The translations under genes and the position numbers were made by a program. DNA of 64,000 nucleotides from the NCBI RefSeq assembly GCF_030486595.1, contig NZ_JAUJZH010000009.1, positions 1-64,000 on the forward strand, written 5' to 3'. The DNA comes from Variovorax ginsengisoli (lineage in GTDB: Bacteria > Pseudomonadota > Gammaproteobacteria > Burkholderiales > Burkholderiaceae_C). The notes below the pieces were generated by a model. That model had not been told where the DNA came from, ran no database searches, and saw only the letters and a program-made list of their open reading frames with translations. Positions 48,229 through 55,899 of this stretch are shown here, one piece after another (positions within the stretch are counted from its first letter, which is position 1; each line of letters begins with the position of its first letter).

Positions 48229-48266
48229 GGCCGGTGGCCGTTGGCCGGTGGCCGTTGGCCGGTGGC
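48229..48266. repeat. 14-base tandem repeat upstream of the HtrA gene
   Basis: 2.7 copies of GGCCGGTGGCCGTT lie about 95 bases before the HtrA start and just before the promoter of the next small gene. The region 48134-48348 otherwise holds only the promoter elements listed; I see no gene in it. Confidence 0.75.
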
Positions 48267-48290
48267 TTTCCGGCACCCTCCGAGCACGTC

Positions 48291-48319
48291 CTGCAAGGAA
48301 CTAGGGTTTACCCTATAAT
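48291..48319 (+). promoter_or_regulatory. promoter with TAGGGT-TT-ACCCTA palindrome
   Basis: A perfect -10 box TATAAT (48314-48319), 17 bases from a weaker -35 CTGCAA (48291-48296). The palindrome TAGGGT-TT-ACCCTA (48302-48315) fills the spacer and touches the -10 box, a good place for a repressor or anti-activator. It drives the small membrane peptide gene that follows. Confidence 0.65.
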
Positions 48320-48348
48320 CGACCAACGCACTCATCCTGGAGTCCCGA

Positions 48349-48438
48349 ATGTTGAACGTATTGATCTGCCTGGTGGCTGTCGCTGCCGTCGTTGTTTCCG
48401 GTTATGTGACCTCGAAGAAGCTCGACGAAATCTGCTGA
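48349..48438 (+). CDS. 29-aa single-span membrane peptide
   Basis: Starts MLNVLICLVAVAAVVVSGYV, a single hydrophobic helix, then TSKKLDEIC. CCTGGAG is 6-8 bases before the ATG, a good ribosome site. It has its own promoter and a strong terminator, so it looks like a true stand-alone small gene. Function unknown; small single-span peptides often modulate membrane complexes. Confidence 0.6.
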   Translation: MLNVLICLVAVAAVVVSGYVTSKKLDEIC

Positions 48439-48484
48439 CCCGAAGATCCCTGGTTGTCTCCTCCATCGTCCCTTCGATGGATTG

Positions 48485-48516
48485 GCCCCCTCGCAGCAAT
48501 GCGCGGGGGCTTTTTT
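48485..48516 (+). terminator. Rho-independent terminator
   Basis: Stem GCCCCC-tcgc / gcgc-GGGGGC with one internal mismatch and a six-base loop, followed by six T residues. It ends the small membrane peptide unit. The ~105 bases to the next gene hold nothing I recognise. Confidence 0.82.
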
Positions 48517-48623
48517 ACGTCTCGTCTCTTCGGAACGGCGCCCGGACCACCGCGGCGTGCGTGTCACACTCGGGTGCACGGCCTCCCCTCGGGGAGCCTG
48601 TCTTGATTGCCTGGTGATTTCCT

Positions 48624-49391
48624 ATGCCTGACCCGACCCCTGCCTCACGAGCCCTCGACAGCGCCGAATCAAGCGGCGTCGCGGTCCTGGACAAGGCCTT
48701 CTCGCTGCTCGCCGCATTTGGCCCGACGGACGCGCGTTTGACATTGACGGAACTGTCCAGACGCACGGGCCTGTACAAGAGCACGGTGCTGCGACTGCTG
48801 GCCGCGCTCGAGCACGGCGGCTTCATCCGGAAACTGTCCGACGGGCAGTACGCCATCGGGCCCCAGCCGCTGCGCCTGGCCTCGATCTACCAAGGCTCGT
48901 TCCAGGTCGGCCACGTCATCGAGCCCATCCTCGAACGGCTGAGCGCCGCCACCGGGGAGACCGCTTCCTTCTACGTGAGGCACGGCGACAAGCGCATTGC
49001 GCTGTTCCGCGTCGAACCGTCCAGGGCCGTTCGCGCATCGGTGCAGGTGGGTCAGGAATACGCCATCGCGCAAGGCGCGTCGGGCAAGGTCCTGCTCGCG
49101 TTCTCGTCGCCGGCGATGCCCGAGTACGAGGCCATTCGAGAACAGTTCTGGGCGGTCTCCCACGGTGAGCGCGACCCGGAGACCGCTTCGGCTTCGGCGC
49201 CGGTCTTCGGTCCGACCGGAGAGCTGCAGGGAGCCCTGGCCCTCTCGGGGCCAAGGGAGCGGCTGGCCCGGCCCGATGCCCTGCACGCGGCCTGTCGCCA
49301 ACTGGTCGAGGCCGCCCGCGAGGCGACCAAGGCACTGGGCGGAAGCACCGCCCGGCATGCGCTGACTCTTGAACGCCTCGGTCGGTCGTGA
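48624..49391 (+). CDS. IclR family transcriptional regulator
   Basis: 255 aa. The N-terminal winged helix (about 18-75) has AVLDKAFSLLAAFG, LTLTELSRRTGLYKSTVLRLL and HGGFIRKL. The C-terminal GAF-like effector domain has GETASFYVRHGDKRI and GQEYAIAQGASGKVLLAF. No catabolic gene is adjacent, so its target is elsewhere or it acts on the small neighbours. Confidence 0.9.
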   Translation: MPDPTPASRALDSAESSGVAVLDKAFSLLAAFGPTDARLTLTELSRRTGLYKSTVLRLLAALEHGGFIRKLSDGQYAIGPQPLRLASIYQGSFQVGHVIEPILERLSAATGETASFYVRHGDKRIALFRVEPSRAVRASVQVGQEYAIAQGASGKVLLAFSSPAMPEYEAIREQFWAVSHGERDPETASASAPVFGPTGELQGALALSGPRERLARPDALHAACRQLVEAAREATKALGGSTARHALTLERLGRS

Positions 49392-49442
49392 ACTATTTCA
49401 CGGCCAAGATTAGTACTTAGCGACTACATATGCCGATTTGTA

Positions 49443-49456
49443 AGTACCTTGGTACT
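49443..49456. promoter_or_regulatory. 14-base palindrome AGTACC-TT-GGTACT
   Basis: A perfect inverted repeat 25 bases upstream of the small gene at 49481. A related AGTACT element occurs at 49412-49417. The region is AT-richer than its surroundings and probably contains the promoter of the small gene. Confidence 0.5.
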
Positions 49457-49480
49457 ACTATTCAGCCATCGCACAGGCAA

Positions 49481-49690
49481 ATGAAAAACATGAACACCTA
49501 TCCCACCGCAAGCCAGGCCAACGGCGTCGCCCGCACCCTGAGCAAGCATCTGTCGTGCACCATCGTCGTCTACCGTACGCCGCAGGCGAAGTTCGTGACC
49601 GCGCGCACCAGCGACCCGGTGGCCGGCAACATCGAAGGCATCTATCGCAACGGCTACTGCACGCCGACGCTCCTGAGCAGCGTGCACTGA
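49481..49690 (+). CDS. small hypothetical protein (69 aa)
   Basis: 69 aa soluble protein beginning MKNMNTYPTASQANG, with SCTIVVYRTPQAKFVTA and a Gly/Tyr-rich end; two or three beta strands are likely. It is a separate unit: palindrome upstream, strong terminator 44 bases downstream. In-frame upstream ATG at 49430 falls before the palindrome and is unlikely. Family not recognised. Confidence 0.6.
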   Translation: MKNMNTYPTASQANGVARTLSKHLSCTIVVYRTPQAKFVTARTSDPVAGNIEGIYRNGYCTPTLLSSVH

Positions 49691-49733
49691 AAGAACTCGA
49701 CTCCCTCGGCTCCACGCAGCCGAAAGGATTTAT

Positions 49734-49757
49734 GCCTCCTTCGGGAGGCTTTTTTTT
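49734..49757 (+). terminator. Rho-independent terminator
   Basis: GCCTCC-TTCG-GGAGGC stem with the very stable UUCG tetraloop, followed by eight T residues. Ends the 69-aa protein unit. Confidence 0.92.
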
Positions 49758-49775
49758 GCCTTCGCTGGCTCATGA

Positions 49776-49901
49776 TCGGACCCACGCGGGCTCGAGGCGA
49801 AGGAGGCGCTACATGACGGCCAAGGTGCAGTGCTCCAGACGGCCTTCAGCGACCCGCCGTATTGGGATGCGCCTTTCCAGAAGAGCAGGGCGTCGACATA
49901 G
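49776..49901 (+). pseudogene. possible C-terminal gene fragment
   Basis: An open stretch of 41 codons without a start codon, reading GLEAKEALHDGQGAVLQTAF then SDPPYWDAPFQKSRAST and stop. The composition looks protein-like (PPYWDAPF), while the upstream codon is a stop. It may be the tail of a lost gene. Weak evidence only. Confidence 0.25.
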
Positions 49902-49905
49902 GAAG

Positions 49906-50550
49906 CTAGCGCCGAGCCAGGGCGGCCAATCTCTTTCTGGCGCTTTGCAGCAGGCCCTCGCGTTCCACTGCCGGCTTTGCCTTGGTCTCGCCCTGGCTGA
50001 CGATTTCGACCGCGGAGAGGTCAGCCAGCCGTGCCCCGAGATCGTCCCCTGGCGTGAGGGCCGCGTACTTGGCGCTCGAGATCACGTGCACGTTGAGATG
50101 CCGGCCGATGGACACGGAGAGCTTCCGGCACGCGATGGACATTTCCGATTCATCCGGCACCAGTCGGCCGTGAACCACGACCAGCTGCACTGTCGCGTCC
50201 TCGTCCTCCCCCAGCACGAAGGCGCGCAGAACTGAATCCTTGAATTTCGAACGCAGCATCGCGCGGATGGGTTCGGCGGCCGCGAAGGACTTGAGAGCGA
50301 TGGACCGCAGTTCGTTGTAGAAGACGAACGACGTGTTCGCCTCGACCGTCTCGGGTTCGTCGGCTTCCGACTTGCGCCTGGTCAGGATGCCGCACTTGAG
50401 CAGGTGCTCCTGGGTCCGCTCGACTTCGTCCGCATTCAACTTGGCCTTCCTGGCGAGTTCCGCAACGGAAAACCCGTTCGTCGGTGCTGCGAAAACGACC
50501 TTCAACAACTTCTGGACTTCTGGCGCGAGGAGGAAATCTGCGGCACTCAT
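49906..50550 (-). CDS. winged-helix protein with degenerate nucleotidyltransferase-like domain
   Basis: 214 aa from the ATG at 50550 (50616 is an alternative). An N-terminal winged helix (about 1-70; FSVAELARKAKLNADEVERT) is followed by a domain that parallels the MNT-type nucleotidyltransferase linked to ArsR-like regulators (SKFKDSVLRAFVLGEDEDATVQLVVV). The catalytic GSxxRG and DxD residues of real nucleotidyltransferases are absent, so a regulatory or antitoxin-like binding role is more likely. It is divergent from the DTW gene. Confidence 0.6.
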   Translation of the reverse strand: MSAADFLLAPEVQKLLKVVFAAPTNGFSVAELARKAKLNADEVERTQEHLLKCGILTRRKSEADEPETVEANTSFVFYNELRSIALKSFAAAEPIRAMLRSKFKDSVLRAFVLGEDEDATVQLVVVHGRLVPDESEMSIACRKLSVSIGRHLNVHVISSAKYAALTPGDDLGARLADLSAVEIVSQGETKAKPAVEREGLLQSARKRLAALARR

Positions 50551-50626
50551 TCTGGCTGGGGCAACTGCGACTGCATCATGACGACGACCGTTCCCCGAGC
50601 GCGGAGAGGTCGACATCGGTTTTAAC

Positions 50627-51436
50627 ATGAAGCGCGCAACGAGCGGCCTGCGGCCGAGGGGTCGCTTGCCCGAGAATCTCCGCATGCCACACGCCGTCTC
50701 CCACCTGCGCGCCGCGCGTCTCGCGCGCAGCGCCAAGCCATTTCTCGCCCGTGGTGGTTTCAAGCGCGAGCGCTGCGCGGACTGCCGGCTGGTACCCAGC
50801 CACTGCATGTGCGCGTTGCGCCCTTCACTGACGACACGCGCTGGGGTGTGCCTGCTCATGGCGGATATAGAGCCGCTCAAGCCGAGCAACACGGGCTGGC
50901 TGGTCGCCGATGTGGTGCCCGATACCTTCGCCTTCGGCTGGAAGCGCACCGAAACCGACCCCGCCCTCCTGGCCCTGCTGCGCGACCCGCAATGGCATCC
51001 GTACGTGGTGTTTCCCGGCCGATATGCAGCGCCCGAGCGGGTCGTGCGCACCGTTCAACCCCCCGACAGCCTTCGGGATGATGCCCAGAAGAAGCGACCG
51101 CTTTTCATTCTCCTGGACGGGACCTGGTCCGAGGCTCGCAAGATGTTCCGAAGAAGCCCCTACCTGGACCGCCTGCCGGTCTTGAGCCTGGAGCCCGACC
51201 AGACATCGCAGTACAAGCTGCGCAACTCGGGCCGCAACGACCATTTCTGCACCAGCGAAGTGGCCGCCCTGTGCATGAGCCTGGCGGGCGAACGCGTTGC
51301 CGAGCAAGCGCTGGAAGCCTACCTGGCGGTTTTCACCCAGCACTATCTGCATGCGAAAAACCAGCAGCCCATCGCGATGGATGGCGCCGCCCACCAGCGG
51401 TTGCGCGAGGTGTCGCTCCCGCCAGGACGAGCATGA
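50627..51436 (+). CDS. DTW domain protein (tRNA aminocarboxypropyltransferase family)
   Basis: 269 aa. N-terminal cysteines CADCRLVPSHCMC (zinc-like), then the name-giving motif in LLDGTWSEARKMFRRSPYL near residue 160 and SQYKLRN. Relatives (TapT/YfiP) add the acp group to uridine 47 of tRNA using SAM. The ATG at 50684 is a possible shorter start. The ASCH gene overlaps its stop by four bases. Confidence 0.85.
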   Translation: MKRATSGLRPRGRLPENLRMPHAVSHLRAARLARSAKPFLARGGFKRERCADCRLVPSHCMCALRPSLTTRAGVCLLMADIEPLKPSNTGWLVADVVPDTFAFGWKRTETDPALLALLRDPQWHPYVVFPGRYAAPERVVRTVQPPDSLRDDAQKKRPLFILLDGTWSEARKMFRRSPYLDRLPVLSLEPDQTSQYKLRNSGRNDHFCTSEVAALCMSLAGERVAEQALEAYLAVFTQHYLHAKNQQPIAMDGAAHQRLREVSLPPGRA

Positions 51437-51912
51437 CTATTCCTTCGAACATCGCAGCCTTCTGGGACGCTTTCTCCGCCGAAGTCGGACAAGGAGATTG
51501 CTCCGAGCGATTCTTCGAGGCGTTCCACTTCGATGACAACGAGGCCTCCGCCGACGAACTTGCCGAGCTCGTGCTTGCGGGCGTCAAACGGGCCACAGCC
51601 GGGCTTCTCTGGTCATTCGAGAGCGCTTGCGCTGGGGCACCGCCCAAGCCGGGCGCCCTGAGTGTCGTCACTTGCTGGGATGGACGGCCTGTCTGTGTCA
51701 TCGAGACCCTGGAGGTCGAGGTGGTGCCGTTCGAGAAAGTCTCCGCCGAATTCGCGGCACTCGAGGGCGAAGGTGATGGCTCCCTGGCGTACTGGCGCCG
51801 AGTGCACTGGGCCTACTTCGGCCGTGAATGCGCGCGTCTGGGTCGAGAACCAAGCCTGACCATGCCGGTTGCGTGCGAGCGCTTCAAGGTCATCTACCGA
51901 GCCAATGCCTGA
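51433..51912 (+). CDS. ASCH domain protein
   Basis: 159 aa beta-barrel RNA-binding-like protein. KRATAGLLWSFES near residue 55 and the C-terminal VACERFKVIYR are typical. Some ASCH proteins hydrolyse N4-acetylcytidine, others bind RNA. The link with a tRNA-modification gene by ATGA overlap hints at RNA metabolism. Its 3' end overlaps the convergent EptA-like gene by 19 bases. Confidence 0.85.
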   Translation: MTIPSNIAAFWDAFSAEVGQGDCSERFFEAFHFDDNEASADELAELVLAGVKRATAGLLWSFESACAGAPPKPGALSVVTCWDGRPVCVIETLEVEVVPFEKVSAEFAALEGEGDGSLAYWRRVHWAYFGRECARLGREPSLTMPVACERFKVIYRANA

Positions 51913-53585
51913 ACCGGGCTCGTTCGACGCAGTTGGTCGCCATCCAACTTCTCACCGAGACGTCGCATCACCCACCGGGTTCTATCGGCAGCGGGTGACA
52001 TCGCTCCGAGATCGATGGCCACTCGCCGCTCGTCGACATAGCTGATGGCCGCTGAACCGAGCAAGGTGGGGACAAGGTCGGCATGCATCACCTTGGCGCC
52101 ATGGTTGGCGCGGAGCCGTTCCCAACGCGCCGCGTTGCTGCCGCGCCATTCATCGCTCGCCCACACGACGGCCGGGACTGTCGTGTCCCAGCGCGTCGGA
52201 TCTTTCAGTGCGTGTTGAAAGAGCTTTCGTTCGTCGTCCAGCAGGTTCTCGCCGTGGTCAGCCGTGAACATCACGAAGGACGAGCCTTTCGCCTGCGCTG
52301 CCTCCGAGATCACCGCATCGACAAATCGGAGGGATTCGGCGACGGCGTTGTCGTAGGCTCGGATGAAGTCCGGCAGCGTTGAATCATCCGGGAACTCAGA
52401 AAGCTTCGAGCAGTCGGCCGGGAAAGCAGCTGTCGCAGGCTCATAGCGATCGCAGTAAGAAAAGTGTGCGCCGTAGGTATGCAACACAATCAATTTCTTG
52501 GGCGCGTCCTGCGCTAGCACCTCTCTGAGTGACGGCAAAAGGCTTTCTCGATCGGTCCTCTTTATGGCCAGGAACATGTCGGTGTTGGCGTCAGGCCAGG
52601 CAATGCCTCTCTCCTGGAGGGCGAGCCAATAAGTGCGAAACCCGGCTTCCTCGAAAGCCTTCATGAAGCTTGCGTCCTTGCTGACCCGGAACGCCCCGCC
52701 AGGCATTTCGCGCGAGACGAGCAGAGGGACCGACGTGTGCGTGCTGCTGGACCCGGACATCACATCGCAATAGATGATCGCGTCCTGATGGCTGATCCCG
52801 ACCTGCTTCTGCCCGCCGCACGCGCCGAGGCGGTCGGCACGCACCGTCTCCCCGATGATGAGGATGTAGGTCTCCTTCGGCGGGTGCAGTCCGGGCGAGC
52901 GCGAGGCGCCCCAACTCGCGGACGCCGATCGGGGGTTCGCGGCCGCATAGGGCGACGCCGTCGAGATGAAGTCGTCATTGCCGATCGCTGAAGCCGCGGC
53001 CACGGAAATCACATTCAGCGGCCACGCGCGCAGCACGGTATCGTGAAAGACGGCGCCGCATGTGGCTGCGGCGACGGTGATTGTCGCAAGGGCAGCCGAA
53101 GGCATCCTCCGGCGCGCCGTCGCGGTCGACCGAGTGCGAAACGACACCCAGATCGGCGTCGCGAGCAAGGCCGCGGTCAGCGCGATCCACTGGACGTGAG
53201 GCTGAATGACCGGCCACGCTTCGCTCGGGTCCGGCCGAATCAAGGCCGCCTCGAACAAGTTGACATCGCGTAGAAGATCGGCTCCCACGGCGAGAACGCC
53301 GAACAGCGCCGGGACATAGGTGAGCACCAGGAATGCGCGAAGCCCCAGGATCGCCCGAAGCAAGCCGAAGAACACTGCGGTTGCGGCAAGGAGGGAAGCC
53401 GCCCCGAGATCCCGGACATGCGCGGATGAAAAGATCACCAGGGCCGGGATCAGCAGGATGGCGCCCCAGGCACAGTCGATCAGGCTGACGATGCGGTGCC
53501 GTCTGTCTGCCTTTGGCGCGGATGCTGCGCGCGCCCCCTGTGGATCACTTTGCTGCTCCATGACCTTCCATGCCGTTGACCGCAT
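51894..53585 (-). CDS. phosphoethanolamine transferase-like membrane sulfatase-fold protein (EptA/CptA-like)
   Basis: 563 aa from the Met at 53585 (53561 and 53630 are alternatives). Five N-terminal hydrophobic helices (to about residue 200) precede a periplasmic alkaline-phosphatase-superfamily domain. Metal and nucleophile motifs are visible: IIGETVRADRLG with the Thr nucleophile, GSSSTHTSVP, HTYGAHFSY and FTADHGENL. Such enzymes add phosphoethanolamine to lipid A or core sugars and change polymyxin sensitivity. A PmrA-like box lies upstream at 53693-53709. Confidence 0.82.
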   Translation of the reverse strand: MRSTAWKVMEQQSDPQGARAASAPKADRRHRIVSLIDCAWGAILLIPALVIFSSAHVRDLGAASLLAATAVFFGLLRAILGLRAFLVLTYVPALFGVLAVGADLLRDVNLFEAALIRPDPSEAWPVIQPHVQWIALTAALLATPIWVSFRTRSTATARRRMPSAALATITVAAATCGAVFHDTVLRAWPLNVISVAAASAIGNDDFISTASPYAAANPRSASASWGASRSPGLHPPKETYILIIGETVRADRLGACGGQKQVGISHQDAIIYCDVMSGSSSTHTSVPLLVSREMPGGAFRVSKDASFMKAFEEAGFRTYWLALQERGIAWPDANTDMFLAIKRTDRESLLPSLREVLAQDAPKKLIVLHTYGAHFSYCDRYEPATAAFPADCSKLSEFPDDSTLPDFIRAYDNAVAESLRFVDAVISEAAQAKGSSFVMFTADHGENLLDDERKLFQHALKDPTRWDTTVPAVVWASDEWRGSNAARWERLRANHGAKVMHADLVPTLLGSAAISYVDERRVAIDLGAMSPAADRTRWVMRRLGEKLDGDQLRRTSPVQALAR

Positions 53586-53692
53586 TCTGTCCAGGATGCC
53601 TCTCGACGGACCACTCGCGGCAGAAGACATTGCGGCCGGAAGGGGATGGCCCGAGAACTGGCCCCGCCGCCTCGGCGCGTGCCGGCGCGACC

Positions 53693-53709
53693 CTTAATCT
53701 GCCGTTAAT
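53693..53709. promoter_or_regulatory. PmrA-like box (CTTAAT-N5-GTTAAT)
   Basis: Two TTAAT-containing half-sites in direct repeat with 11-base period, as in the PmrA box YTTAAK-N5-YTTAAK and other OmpR-family sites. It lies between the divergent EptA-like gene and the hemolysin-ligase operon. A PmrA/QseB-type regulator is encoded at 59572-60243. Confidence 0.62.
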
Positions 53710-53775
53710 CCCCACCCGCAACCATCCACTCCATGAACCCGCCCGCCGTTTGCTGCGGGCGTTCCGAGGAAGTGC

Positions 53776-54426
53776 ATGTTCATGTCTTTGTCGTCACGCG
53801 CGCACGCGGACTCCTTGCCTGGCGGGCTCCTTGCCCCGTCTGCATACACGCTCACGGCCCACGGACCCGCAGATCCGCAGCGGGGCGCGGTGGAGGATTT
53901 CATCCGCGATGTGTTTGCGCGCCGCTACGGCGCGCAAGTGCCGCACTTCGCCCCGATGCTCGTCGGGCTGCGCGAAGGCGGCGAGCTGCTCGCGGCCGCC
54001 GGCTACCGCAATGCCGCCACCGCCCCGCTTTTCCTCGAGCGCTATCTCCCCGCGCCTGTCGACACGCTGCTCACCATGCACGCCGACGTGCGGCCCGCGC
54101 GCGAGCGCATCGCCGAAGTCGGCCATCTCGCGGCTGGCCGCAGCGGCGAGGGTCGACGCCTTGTCCAGCTGCTGGCGCCTCACCTGGCCAGCGAAGGTTT
54201 CGAATGGGTGGTCGGTACCGTCACGCAGGAGTTGCGCAGGATGCTGCTGCGGCTCGGCATCGTGCCTTTGACGCTGGGTGCCGCCGATCCGGCGGCGCTG
54301 GGCGACGAAGCAGGCCATTGGGGCAGCTACTACGACCACCGGCCTGTGGTGCTGGCGGGGCAGCTCAGTCGCGCTCTGCGGCGCCACGGCGGGCTTCGGT
54401 CGAAGGCCTCGGGAGTCAGCGAATGA
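53776..54426 (+). CDS. thermostable hemolysin family protein (GNAT-like fold)
   Basis: 216 aa. The block AEVGHLAAGRSGEGRRLVQLL and the ending region GWxxYY-like (HWGSYYDHRPVV) are typical of the family named after Vibrio thermostable hemolysin. The fold is related to acyltransferases and acyl-homoserine lactone synthases, and no signal peptide is visible, so a cytosolic acyl-transfer function is at least as likely as haemolysis. A GAGGAAG ribosome site precedes the ATG. It leads a five-gene operon. Confidence 0.8.
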   Translation: MFMSLSSRAHADSLPGGLLAPSAYTLTAHGPADPQRGAVEDFIRDVFARRYGAQVPHFAPMLVGLREGGELLAAAGYRNAATAPLFLERYLPAPVDTLLTMHADVRPARERIAEVGHLAAGRSGEGRRLVQLLAPHLASEGFEWVVGTVTQELRRMLLRLGIVPLTLGAADPAALGDEAGHWGSYYDHRPVVLAGQLSRALRRHGGLRSKASGVSE

Positions 54427-55871
54427 GGAATGACGCCGAGGCCGGCACTGTGGCGCTCGACGACGGACAGCGCCGCTGGACCTACGCCGAACTGGACAAG
54501 GAAGAGGCGCGGCTGGCGGGCCGCCTCCAGGCGCAGGGCACGCGAGTCTTCGCCACTCTGCTGGACAACTCGCCGGCCTGGGTGATCGCAGACCTGGCGG
54601 CCACCCGGGCCGGCGTGGTCCATGTTCCGCTGCCGGTGTTCTTCTCGCCCGAGCAGATCAGTCATGCCCTGGGCGCCGCCGGCGTCGACACCTTGCTCGC
54701 GCTGCCGGCCATTGCGGCCCGCTGGCCACAGGCACCAACTTCGGAGTGCACGATCGCCGGGCAACCGCTGTCGATGCTGCGTCTTTCGGCGGCCGCACCG
54801 CCGATGCCCGAGCGCACGGCCAAGATCACCTTCACCTCCGGCACGACTGGCGCGCCCAAAGGCGTGTGCCTCGATGCCGAGGCCATGCGCGAGGTGGCCC
54901 GGGGGCTGGTGCAGGCAATGGAGCCCCTCGACATTCGCCGCCACCTGTGTGCGCTGCCCTTCGCCGTGCTGCTCGAGAACATCGCAGGCCTGATGGCGCC
55001 GTTGTTGCGAGGCGCGACCTGCCTGACGCTGCCAGTTCAGAAGTTGGGCCTCAGTGGCTCGTCGAGCTTCGATGCGGCCCGCTTCCATGCGGTCGTGATG
55101 GCGCAGCGGCCTCACAGCATCATCCTGCTGCCGCAGATGCTTCGGATCTGGACCGGCTATCTCGCGCAGAGCAGTCAGCGCGCGCCGGATTCGCTCAAGC
55201 TCGTCGCCGTGGGCGGCGCGGCGGTGGGTGTCAAGCTGATCCTGGCGGCACGGGCGTTGGGCATTCCAGCCTACGAAGGCTACGGCCTTTCCGAAGGGGC
55301 CTCGGTGCAGACTCTCAATCTGCCGGGCGCCGACCGACCCGGCAGCGCCGGCCGCGCCTTGCCGCACGCTCGATTGCGCCTGGCGGCGGATGGCGAGGTC
55401 GAGGTCGGCGGGGCCTTGTTCGGCGGCTACCTGGGCGATCCCATCGCGCCGCCGCCATCATGGTGGCCCACGGGTGACCTCGGCGAGATCGATGCCGATG
55501 GCTTCCTGCATATCCGCGGACGCAAGAAGAACCTGCTGATCACCGGGTTCGGTCGCAACGTCTCGCCCGAGTGGGTCGAGACCGCGCTCCGCAGCGAAGA
55601 CACCGTGGCCCAGGCCGTGGTCTTTGGCGACGGACAACCAGCGCTCAGCGCGGTGCTCTGGCCGGTCCGGCCCGACGCCGACGATGCGGAATTGCAGGCG
55701 GCGGTGGATGCCGCCAACGCCACGCTGCCCGACTACGCCCGCGTGTCGCGCTGGGCTCGCGCGCGTGCCGACTTCAATTCCGAGTCCGGCCTGGCGACGG
55801 CCAATGGCCGGCCTCAGCGCGCGGCCATCCTGCAGCGCCACATGGACGCCCTCGGCTTCCCCGCGACCTGA
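54423..55871 (+). CDS. AMP-binding acyl-CoA/acid ligase
   Basis: 482 aa adenylate-forming enzyme. The phosphate loop is FTSGTTGAPKGV near residue 140, the adenine motif EGYGLSEG near residue 285, WPTGDLGEID and GRKKNLLITGFG follow. In the C-terminal motif that normally holds the catalytic Lys, the sequence is TANGRPQR, with Arg instead. It would activate a carboxylic acid, probably fatty, as acyl-AMP. It overlaps the preceding gene by four bases (ATGA). Confidence 0.86.
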   Translation: MRNDAEAGTVALDDGQRRWTYAELDKEEARLAGRLQAQGTRVFATLLDNSPAWVIADLAATRAGVVHVPLPVFFSPEQISHALGAAGVDTLLALPAIAARWPQAPTSECTIAGQPLSMLRLSAAAPPMPERTAKITFTSGTTGAPKGVCLDAEAMREVARGLVQAMEPLDIRRHLCALPFAVLLENIAGLMAPLLRGATCLTLPVQKLGLSGSSSFDAARFHAVVMAQRPHSIILLPQMLRIWTGYLAQSSQRAPDSLKLVAVGGAAVGVKLILAARALGIPAYEGYGLSEGASVQTLNLPGADRPGSAGRALPHARLRLAADGEVEVGGALFGGYLGDPIAPPPSWWPTGDLGEIDADGFLHIRGRKKNLLITGFGRNVSPEWVETALRSEDTVAQAVVFGDGQPALSAVLWPVRPDADDAELQAAVDAANATLPDYARVSRWARARADFNSESGLATANGRPQRAAILQRHMDALGFPAT

Positions 55872-55899
55872 CACCCATCCGACATCACCCGGAGTCCCC

